DNA of 6,683 nucleotides, from contig NZ_JAAVGY010000057.1 of NCBI RefSeq assembly GCF_014799995.1, positions 1 through 6,683 on the forward strand, read 5' to 3'. The position numbers and the translations under genes are program-made. Below, one piece after another: positions 1-4,128 of this stretch. The notes beneath the pieces were generated by a model. It was given only the letters and a program-made list of their open reading frames with translations. It did no database searches and was not told the origin of the DNA. Origin of the DNA: Helicobacter sp. (GTDB lineage Bacteria; Campylobacterota; Campylobacteria; Campylobacterales; Helicobacteraceae). The number at the start of each line of letters is the position of its first letter. The first letter of the stretch is position 1.

Positions 1-2
1 CT

Positions 3-71
3 GATTATGTAGCAAATGGTAGTGATGAAGACAGACAAAGAGTTCGTGTAGAAGTTAGATATAATTTCTAA
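3..71 (+). CDS. C-terminal end of a probable outer-membrane beta-barrel protein (partial)
   Basis: The only open frame entering from the left edge gives 22 residues ending DRQRVRVEVRYNF and a TAA at 69-71. Alternating polar and hydrophobic residues with a final Phe are typical of the last strand of an outer-membrane beta-barrel (autotransporters and Hop/Hof-type porins), where the terminal Phe acts as the BAM recognition signal. A strong hairpin 35 bp downstream fits the end of a transcription unit. The rest of the gene lies outside the window, so the subfamily cannot be named. The fragment is short and the call rests on C-terminal pattern and context only. Confidence 0.5.
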   Translation, partial: DYVANGSDEDRQRVRVEVRYNF

Positions 72-105
72 TTTCAAAAAAGAAGCCTAGTATAGCTTCT
101 AATCT

Positions 106-141
106 AATGATGAGGATTCTCTCCTCATCATTCTCTTTCTT
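106..141 (+). terminator. Rho-independent terminator after the outer-membrane protein gene
   Basis: A perfect 11-bp stem, AATGATGAGGA at 106-116 and TCCTCATCATT at 122-132, has a 5-nt loop TTCTC and is followed by the pyrimidine-rich tail CTCTTTCTT. It lies 35 bp after the stop codon. A smaller stem (AGAAGC 81-86 with GCTTCT 95-100) lies just upstream and could add to it. The tail is not a pure T run, so efficiency is uncertain. Confidence 0.75.
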
Positions 142-161
142 GTCATTGCGATTCCTTATCT
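142..161 (+). repeat. Palindromic repeat unit 1 (left half only)
   Basis: This carries the family's left end GTCATTGCGA and then unrelated sequence; there is no core hairpin and no right end. It abuts complete unit 2, and the same half-then-full arrangement recurs at 302-356. Confidence 0.7.
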
Positions 162-205
162 CGTCATTGCGAGAAAACCTTTAGGTTTTCGTGGCAATCT
201 ATAAT
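162..205 (+). repeat. Palindromic repeat unit 2 (complete)
   Basis: Left end CGTCATTGCGA (162-172), then a perfect 8-bp core stem GAAAACCT (173-180) and AGGTTTTC (183-190) with a TT loop, then right end GTGGCAATCTATAAT (191-205). A tail TGCATACTTATAATTT (208-223) is repeated exactly after unit 5. Confidence 0.85.
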
Positions 206-233
206 TTTGCATACTTATAATTTCACAACTTCA

Positions 234-274
234 GTCATTGCGAACATTATTTATAATGTGTGGCAATCTATAAT
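234..274 (+). repeat. Palindromic repeat unit 3 (complete)
   Basis: Left end GTCATTGCGA (234-243), a perfect 7-bp core ACATTAT (244-250) and ATAATGT (253-259) with a TT loop, then right end GTGGCAATCTATAAT (260-274). The core matches that of unit 11 except for the outermost pair, which is A-T here and G-C there. Confidence 0.85.
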
Positions 275-301
275 CTTATTTACCCTGCGTATTACTACAT
301 T

Positions 302-324
302 TGTCATTGCGATTGTTCCACCTT
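302..324 (+). repeat. Palindromic repeat unit 4 (left half only)
   Basis: TTGTCATTGCGATT at 301-314 matches unit 1 at 140-153. It is followed by unrelated bases and then directly by unit 5. No right end is present. Confidence 0.65.
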
Positions 325-356
325 GTCATTGCGAGCGAAGCGTGGCGATCTATCAT
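325..356 (+). repeat. Palindromic repeat unit 5 (short core)
   Basis: Left end GTCATTGCGAG is followed by a minimal core (GC-GAA-GC) and a right end with one change (GTGGCGATCTAT). The tail TGCATACTTATAATTT at 359-374 is identical to the one after unit 2. This is the shortest unit in the cluster. Confidence 0.8.
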
Positions 357-402
357 TCTGCATACTTATAATTTAAAATTCAACAATGAAATCATTTTAT
401 TT

Positions 403-455
403 GTGCAATATTATAGATTGTTTCGTCATTCGCTTTGCTCATTCCTCGCAATGAC
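403..455 (-). repeat. Palindromic repeat unit 6 (variant right end)
   Basis: Read on the minus strand it begins GTCATTGCGAG (445-455) and ends GAAACAATCTATAAT then ATTGCAC. The core lacks a simple stem, but the end of the core AATGAC can pair with the left end GTCATT. The outer right flank at 403-420 (GTGCAATATTATAGATTG on plus) recurs at units 9 and 10. Confidence 0.75.
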
Positions 456-486
456 ACAAGTTGTGTATTTCATTTATGCTGAATCG

Positions 487-522
487 TAGATTGCCACAGC
501 CCTAAAGGGCTTCGCAATGACG
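487..522 (-). repeat. Palindromic repeat unit 7 (head-to-head partner of unit 8)
   Basis: On the plus strand the order is right end TAGATTGCCAC (487-497), core AGCCCT (498-503), AA loop, AGGGCT (506-511), left end TCGCAATGACG (512-522). The 6-bp core stem is perfect. Everything from 512 onward is part of the 65-bp block repeated after the GIY-YIG gene; the core is not. Confidence 0.85.
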
Positions 523-576
523 ATAAGCCAACCACCACGTCATTGCGAGGGCAAAGCCCGAAGCAATCCATAATCT
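512..576 (+). repeat. 65-bp direct repeat flanking the GIY-YIG gene, left copy
   Basis: It matches 1185-1249 at 63 of 65 positions (differences at 529/1202 and 537/1210). It contains the left end of unit 7, the 15-nt spacer and all of unit 8. Identity begins exactly where the core of unit 7 stops. Confidence 0.92.
538..575 (+). repeat. Palindromic repeat unit 8 (GAAGCAATC subtype)
   Basis: Left end CGTCATTGCGA (538-548), 4-bp GC stem GGGC (549-552) and GCCC (556-559) with an AAA loop, then the variant right end GAAGCAATCCATAATC (560-575). It is identical to unit 12 and faces unit 7 across a 15-nt spacer (523-537). Confidence 0.85.
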
Positions 577-628
577 TAAATCTCGCCTTTGATAATCTAT
601 TTTAATTAAGATTCCATTGTTTGATGAA

Positions 629-680
629 GTGCAGTATTATAGATTGCCACGATTCTATTGCATAGAATCTCGCAATGACG
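629..680 (-). repeat. Palindromic repeat unit 9 (complete)
   Basis: Plus-strand order: extended right end with TATTATAGATTGCCAC (635-650), perfect 8-bp core GATTCTAT (651-658) and ATAGAATC (662-669) with loop TGC, then left end TCGCAATGACG (670-680). The flank from 629 is nearly the same as at units 6 and 10. Confidence 0.87.
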
Positions 681-697
681 CAGTGGAATACGCAATG

Positions 698-749
698 CGT
701 GCAATATTATAGATTGCCACGAAAATTTTTCAAATTTTCTCGCAATGAC
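698..749 (-). repeat. Palindromic repeat unit 10 (complete)
   Basis: Plus-strand order: extended right end with TATTATAGATTGCCAC (705-720), perfect 8-bp core GAAAATTT (721-728) and AAATTTTC (732-739) with loop TTC, left end TCGCAATGAC (740-749). It is the last unit before the GIY-YIG gene, ending about 50 bp upstream of that gene's candidate promoter. Confidence 0.87.
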
Positions 750-799
750 ACAAGCTAAATTAAAATTCTCTGCAAGAACGCAGTAACTATGAGGAATTA

Positions 800-808
800 T
801 GCTACAAT
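800..808 (+). promoter_or_regulatory. Candidate extended -10 promoter of the GIY-YIG gene
   Basis: TGCTACAAT (800-808) is an extended -10 (TGN plus TACAAT) about 30 bp before the start codon at 838. No convincing -35 is seen, which is normal for epsilonproteobacterial sigma-70 promoters. If used, the leader would be about 23 nt. Confidence 0.45.
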
Positions 809-837
809 ATTAATGAATCTAAAATCAAAGATAATGA

Positions 838-1125
838 ATGCAAAAGCAAGGTTTCTTATATATTCTATTTAACAAAAGAAATGGCACACTTTATGTAGGT
901 GTAACGAGCAATTTACACAAAAGAATCTACGAACACAAAAACAAAATAACACAAGGCTTTAGTTGTCGCTATGGTGTGGATAAACTAGGATATTATGAAG
1001 TGTTTGAGGATATAAAGGAAGCTATTAAACGAGAGAAACAACTTAAAGCAGGCAAAAGAAAAAACAAACTAACTTTGATTGAAACAATGAATCCCAATTG
1101 GCAAGATTTGTGTGAAACATTGTAA
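838..1125 (+). CDS. Single-domain GIY-YIG nuclease
   Basis: This 95-residue protein is a complete stand-alone GIY-YIG domain of the YhbQ/UPF0213-like class. The first motif strand is FLYIL (residues 6-10) and the second is LYVGVT (18-23). The catalytic-type Arg29 sits in HKRIYEHK, Tyr52-Tyr53-Glu54 follow, and the REKQLK helix carries a conserved-type Glu66. The family's closing NPNW is at 85-88. Such domains cut DNA through one active site with a divalent metal; the target of this small class is not settled. No DNA-binding domain is fused. The start has no good Shine-Dalgarno, and an out-of-frame ATG at 834 opens a 12-codon ORF across it, so translation may be weak. It stands alone on the plus strand inside a cluster of palindromic repeats and between two copies of a 65-bp direct repeat. 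Family is confident; biological role is not. Confidence 0.93.
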   Translation: MQKQGFLYILFNKRNGTLYVGVTSNLHKRIYEHKNKITQGFSCRYGVDKLGYYEVFEDIKEAIKREKQLKAGKRKNKLTLIETMNPNWQDLCETL

Positions 1126-1160
1126 AGAATTATTTGTTAAGACGAGATTCTTTTATTTGG

Positions 1161-1195
1161 ACTGCCACGCATTATAAATAATGCTCGCAATGACG
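1161..1195 (-). repeat. Palindromic repeat unit 11 (head-to-head partner of unit 12)
   Basis: Plus-strand order: decayed right end CTGCCAC (1162-1168), perfect 7-bp core GCATTAT (1169-1175) and ATAATGC (1178-1184) with AA loop, left end TCGCAATGACG (1185-1195). From 1185 onward it matches unit 7 and its neighbour; the core differs from unit 7 and resembles unit 3. Confidence 0.85.
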
Positions 1196-1249
1196 ATAAG
1201 CTAACCACCGCGTCATTGCGAGGGCAAAGCCCGAAGCAATCCATAATCT
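1185..1249 (+). repeat. 65-bp direct repeat flanking the GIY-YIG gene, right copy
   Basis: Right copy of the block at 512-576, offset by 673 bp. It lies 60 bp after the nuclease stop codon. Recombination between the copies would delete the GIY-YIG gene and leave a single head-to-head repeat pair. Confidence 0.92.
1211..1248 (+). repeat. Palindromic repeat unit 12 (copy of unit 8)
   Basis: Identical to unit 8 over its 38 bp, including the GGGC-AAA-GCCC core and the GAAGCAATCCATAATC right end. It faces unit 11 across a 15-nt spacer (1196-1210) that matches 13 of 15 positions of the unit 7/8 spacer. Confidence 0.87.
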
Positions 1250-1267
1250 AGCAAAAATAAAATCTAC

Positions 1268-1284
1268 AAAAGCTTTGCAATGAC
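1268..1284 (-). repeat. Palindromic repeat unit 13 (decayed)
   Basis: A left end TGCAATGAC (1276-1284) is preceded by the short palindrome AAAGCTTT (1269-1276). The usual right end is missing or decayed to ATCTAC. The 1285-1338 stretch holds only fragments such as CGAAGCG and no gene. Confidence 0.5.
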
Positions 1285-1357
1285 ACAAATAGGAATCACA
1301 CGAAGCGAAAACCACACACCTTTAAAGAAAATAATGGAATCTTAAGATATTTTAGTT

Positions 1358-1363
1358 TATTAT
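1358..1363 (+). promoter_or_regulatory. Candidate -10 of the small membrane-protein gene pair
   Basis: TATTAT in a very AT-rich stretch 29 bp before the start codon at 1392 is the best -10 match. A 10-bp palindrome ATCTTAAGAT (1339-1348) sits just upstream and could be an operator, but it matches no operator I recognise. Weak evidence. Confidence 0.3.
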
Positions 1364-1391
1364 TTTTTAACTTTTATTTGGAGGTGCTGAT

Positions 1392-1763
1392 ATGGCATGT
1401 TTTGTTGAATCTATCGTAGTTGCTGGTGTTTTGAGTGCGGTTAAAAGAGGTGTTGCCAAACAAGAAAAGGCAAAGGGAAGTGTGCAAAAAATTTCTTGGA
1501 GTAGAAAGATAGGTTGGCTCGTAAATATGCTTCTAGGCGGGGCATTTTTGCTTTTCATTGAGCATATATGGCACGGAGAAATCGTTGCTTATCCGCCCTT
1601 TTTGACTGCAATGAGCTCTCCAGAGGATACGCAAGCAATGATTTATGAAATCTTAACGATTGGTAGTGCGCAAGTAGCTTTGATTGTTGCGATTTGGGTT
1701 GTAATGGTAGTTTGCGCAGAGAGAATGTATGCTAATCTTACCTCGAAAGCTCAAATGGCATAA
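1392..1763 (+). CDS. Conserved-looking small membrane protein, function unknown (first of a pair)
   Basis: 123 residues. The N-terminus MACFVESIVVAG leads into a basic stretch (18-40), then a likely membrane helix at about 40-58 running into EHIWHGE (57-63), a loop with two prolines (68-69), and a second helix at about 88-108 followed by a short basic tail. Glu57, His58, His61 and Glu63 cluster at one membrane edge and could bind a metal or cofactor; that is only a guess from residue type. The start is well fixed: GGAGGT at 1380-1385 lies 6 nt before the ATG. The stop TAA overlaps the ribosome binding site of the next gene, so the two are translationally coupled. From memory, similar MACF-type proteins occur beside MCLLITLF-type partners in other anaerobic or microaerophilic bacteria, but I cannot name a family or function. 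Confidence 0.82.
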   Translation: MACFVESIVVAGVLSAVKRGVAKQEKAKGSVQKISWSRKIGWLVNMLLGGAFLLFIEHIWHGEIVAYPPFLTAMSSPEDTQAMIYEILTIGSAQVALIVAIWVVMVVCAERMYANLTSKAQMA

Positions 1764-1772
1764 GGAGGGAAT

Positions 1773-2063
1773 ATGTGTTTATTAATCACTTTGTTTGCAG
1801 CAGTGATTGCAAGCATTTGTTGGTTTGTGAACAATCCGCAAAAAAATTTGCAGTTAGGCACTCTAAGCCTTATGTATTGGGGCGCAGGGTTAATGTGGAT
1901 TGTAGATTGCTTTGCTGCTTTGAGTGAGGGAGAGCCATTTCTCAATATCAGCAGTGATGATGCGGTTTTGGGCGCAGTAGTTGTGCTTTGTGGCTTGATT
2001 GTATGGTTTGTGCTTTTAATCTTTAAGAATCCTAAACGACTTTTTGCGGGTTTGACAAACTAA
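1773..2063 (+). CDS. Small three-helix membrane protein, function unknown (second of the pair)
   Basis: 96 residues with three predicted membrane segments: 1-19 (MCLLITLF start), about 28-49 (centred on MYWGAGLMWIVDCF) and about 65-85, ending in a basic tail KNPKR (86-90). Asp45 in the second helix and Asp62-Asp63 before the third are the notable charged residues. The ribosome binding site AAGGAGGG (1762-1769) overlaps the upstream stop codon and lies 3 nt before the ATG, so expression is coupled to the preceding gene and the two products may form a complex. No catalytic motif is visible. It ends just before a hairpin shared with the convergent nspC gene. Recognised only as the partner in an uncharacterised pair. 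Confidence 0.82.
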   Translation: MCLLITLFAAVIASICWFVNNPQKNLQLGTLSLMYWGAGLMWIVDCFAALSEGEPFLNISSDDAVLGAVVVLCGLIVWFVLLIFKNPKRLFAGLTN

Positions 2064-2066
2064 TTT

Positions 2067-2092
2067 AATAGCTAAGATTTTTCTTAGCTATT
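2067..2092. terminator. Hairpin between convergent genes, probable bidirectional terminator
   Basis: AATAGCTAAG (2067-2076) and CTTAGCTATT (2083-2092) form a perfect 10-bp stem with a 6-nt ATTTTT loop. It begins 3 bp after the plus-strand stop codon and contains the nspC stop codon (2084-2086) in its right arm. Neither side has a good T run, so it may terminate weakly or mainly protect 3' ends. Confidence 0.55.
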
Positions 2093-3349
2093 GCGTTGTT
2101 TATAATCTTGATAAGAAAACTCTTTAAATAATTCAAATTCTCCATTTTCGTGAAGCATACCGATACTTGGTAGCGGAATCCCATTGAATGTATTGTTTTT
2201 GACAATAGTATAATGCACCATATCTTCAAAAATCAAGCGGTCGCCAATTTTAAGCGGTTCTTTAAAACTATAATCGCCAATCACATCTCCTGCAAGACAA
2301 GTGGGACCACCCAAGCGATAGGCATAAGGCTTCTCGCCTTTAAGTCTAAGTTTATGGTGTTTTTTGTAGGTTTTTGCCTCAAAACTATTGCGCACCATTG
2401 GGCGATAAGGCATTTCAAGGCAATCAGGCATATGCGCTGCCGCGCTGACATCTAAAATCGCAACCTTAATGCCATTTTGCACAATATCTACGACACTGCC
2501 AATCAGGAATCCGCATTGCCAGCCAACCGCTTCTCCGGGCTCTAAATACACTTCTGTCTCAAATTTTGATTTGAAATCTTGAATGGTTTTGACAAGCAAA
2601 TCCACATCGTAGTCTTTGCGTGTGATATGATGCCCTCCACCGAAATTAATCCAACGCATTTGTGGAATATATTCACCAAAATGCGCGATAAAATGTTTTA
2701 AAGTGTGTTTGAGTGCATCGCTATTTTGCTCACAATGCGTATGAAAATGCAAGCCACTAATTCCCTCTAATCCAAATTTTTTAATCCCCTTTTTAAATTC
2801 TTTTGGCGTGATTCCAAGCCTTGAACCCTCTACGCAAGGGTTATAGATTTCTGGGCTTACCTCACTATATTTTGGATTGACGCGCAAGCCGATTTCAATT
2901 TTTGGCTTTCCCTTGCGTTCTCTAAGTTGGTTTTGGGATTCTATCATCTCTTTGAAAGTCTGCCATTGTTTGAAAGAATTAAAAATAATATGGTTTGAAA
3001 TTTGCACAAGCTCTTGCATTTCTTCTTGTTTGTAAGCAGGGCTAAAGGTTGTGATTTCTCCTCCAAATTCTTCATAACCCAATCGTGCCTCATAGATTCC
3101 ACTTGCCGTGATTCCACTCAAATAAGTCTTTGCAAGAGAAAAGCTTTTCCATAGAGCATAACCCTTAAGGGCAAGTAGGATTTTTGCGCCACTTCGTTGT
3201 TGCACGGATTGCAATAATTGCAAATTTTGCTTGAATTTTTTTTCCTCTAGCACATAGCAGGGGCTCGGCAAGGAGGCAAAGTTCTTGGGATAGTGGTGCG
3301 TTAGGAATCTTGCTCTAGCGGATTTGGCATTGGTGTCTTGGGTTGGCAT
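2084..3349 (-). CDS. nspC: Carboxynorspermidine/carboxyspermidine decarboxylase
   Basis: A PLP-dependent fold-III (alanine racemase-like) decarboxylase that converts carboxyspermidine to spermidine (or carboxynorspermidine to norspermidine), the last step of the carboxyspermidine route used by Campylobacter and its relatives. The Schiff-base Lys62 is in LALKGYALW. HFHTHCE is at 201-207, the phosphate-binding GGG at 237-239, EPGE at 270-273, and the active-site Cys351 is in GGPTCLAGD. I start it at 3349, giving 421 residues, because GGAG lies 5 nt before that ATG; the frame stays open to an ATG at 3427, but that version adds 26 residues with no homology look and no need. The start lies 49 bp inside the upstream exonuclease gene, so translation is probably coupled. 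The partner dehydrogenase is not in the window. Family assignment is very secure. Confidence 0.95.
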   Translation of the reverse strand: MPTQDTNAKSARARFLTHHYPKNFASLPSPCYVLEEKKFKQNLQLLQSVQQRSGAKILLALKGYALWKSFSLAKTYLSGITASGIYEARLGYEEFGGEITTFSPAYKQEEMQELVQISNHIIFNSFKQWQTFKEMIESQNQLRERKGKPKIEIGLRVNPKYSEVSPEIYNPCVEGSRLGITPKEFKKGIKKFGLEGISGLHFHTHCEQNSDALKHTLKHFIAHFGEYIPQMRWINFGGGHHITRKDYDVDLLVKTIQDFKSKFETEVYLEPGEAVGWQCGFLIGSVVDIVQNGIKVAILDVSAAAHMPDCLEMPYRPMVRNSFEAKTYKKHHKLRLKGEKPYAYRLGGPTCLAGDVIGDYSFKEPLKIGDRLIFEDMVHYTIVKNNTFNGIPLPSIGMLHENGEFELFKEFSYQDYKQRNS

Positions 3350-4119
3350 TGTTGCTCCTTTGGATTTTTGATAAATTCTAACAAATCCTTGCTTGTATAG
3401 AGATTTGTAGGAAGATTTTGCAGACAAATTTTGAAGACTTCTAGTGCGGTTTTGGAGTCTTGTAAGGCGCGGTGTAGATTTTGATGATGAATGCCCAAAA
3501 AATCATTTAAAAACCCTAAGGAATAGCGTGGGGCTTGTAATGTTTTTTTGGCAAGTTTAATCGTGCAAAGTTTGGCATTATAAAGATACCCAAAGCCGTG
3601 ATGATAAAGGGAGTGGCTTAAGAAATGATAATCAAAATCCACATTGTGTGCTACAAAAATACAATCTCCTAAAAAGAGCTTGAAAGATTCTAAAACTTTG
3701 GTGATTTTTGGTGCATTTGCGAGCATTGGGGCACTAATTCCTGTAAGCTGGGTGATATATTCTGGGATTTCCTCACAGAAAATCAGCGATTCAAAGGTAT
3801 CGGTGATTTTCCCATTGCTAAATTTCACCGCACCAATTTCAATTGGGCAATGGACAAAAGGATTAGAACCATTGGTTTCAATATCTACAATGCAAAAAGA
3901 TTCTGATTCTATGGGCGTGAGACTTGGGCGATAATATACTTTATCGTGTGCAAATTGTAATGGGATTCCACTGCCTTTGATGATTTCAAGTTCGCTTGCA
4001 CTCTCGCCAAACAAACCCGCTGCTTCAGAGAGTAGCGATAAAAATTCGTTTTGACTTAAAGGACGTTTTTCTAATCTTGAAAGGATTTTGTCGTAATGTC
4101 TTGGCATTGGTGAATCCAT
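3301..4119 (-). CDS. dnaQ: DnaQ-family 3'-5' exonuclease (DNA polymerase III epsilon-like)
   Basis: 272 residues with a DEDDh exonuclease domain at about 73-235. The metal-binding set is visible: Asp79 and Glu81 in VDIETNG, Asp163 in AHNVDFDYHFL, and His216 and Asp221 in HRALQDS. The enzyme would remove nucleotides from DNA 3' ends with two metal ions, as in proofreading. About 70 residues precede the domain (LSRLEKRPLSQNEFLSLL and on), perhaps a small helical or winged domain. A C-terminal tail of about 35 residues is polar and Pro/Gln-rich and could be the clamp or polymerase contact. The gene starts 9 nt after ftsW and overlaps nspC by 49 bp. The start is uncertain: neither the ATG at 4119 nor one at 4107 has a good ribosome binding site. 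The exonuclease call is firm; whether it is the replicative epsilon subunit is inferred. Confidence 0.9.
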   Translation of the reverse strand: MDSPMPRHYDKILSRLEKRPLSQNEFLSLLSEAAGLFGESASELEIIKGSGIPLQFAHDKVYYRPSLTPIESESFCIVDIETNGSNPFVHCPIEIGAVKFSNGKITDTFESLIFCEEIPEYITQLTGISAPMLANAPKITKVLESFKLFLGDCIFVAHNVDFDYHFLSHSLYHHGFGYLYNAKLCTIKLAKKTLQAPRYSLGFLNDFLGIHHQNLHRALQDSKTALEVFKICLQNLPTNLYTSKDLLEFIKNPKEQQCQPKTPMPNPLEQDS

Positions 4120-4128
4120 ACGCGAAAT

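Noticed and set aside
301..489. 62-residue plus-strand ORF
   Set aside because: It runs through repeat units 4, 5 and 6 and simply translates repeat ends (for example VIASEAWRS from the left/right end sequence); no ribosome binding site.
140..760. CRISPR array
   Set aside because: Units are internally palindromic, occur in both orientations, have uneven spacing (from 0 to about 60 bp) and no uniform spacers; no cas genes are present.
838..1125. Homing endonuclease in an intron or intein
   Set aside because: No interrupted host gene, no intron structure and no DNA-recognition domain; the protein is a stand-alone GIY-YIG domain.
1339..1348. ATCTTAAGAT palindrome as a defined regulator site
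   Set aside because: Only 10 bp and AT-rich; it fits no operator consensus that I can name, so it is only mentioned with the candidate promoter.
1367..1558. Minus-strand ORF opposite the first membrane-protein gene
   Set aside because: Shadow of a plus-strand gene that has a strong ribosome binding site and membrane-protein character; the antisense ORF has neither.
3350..3427. 26-residue N-terminal extension of NspC from an ATG at 3427
   Set aside because: It lies fully inside the exonuclease gene, while the ATG at 3349 has GGAG at ideal spacing and gives a family-like length.
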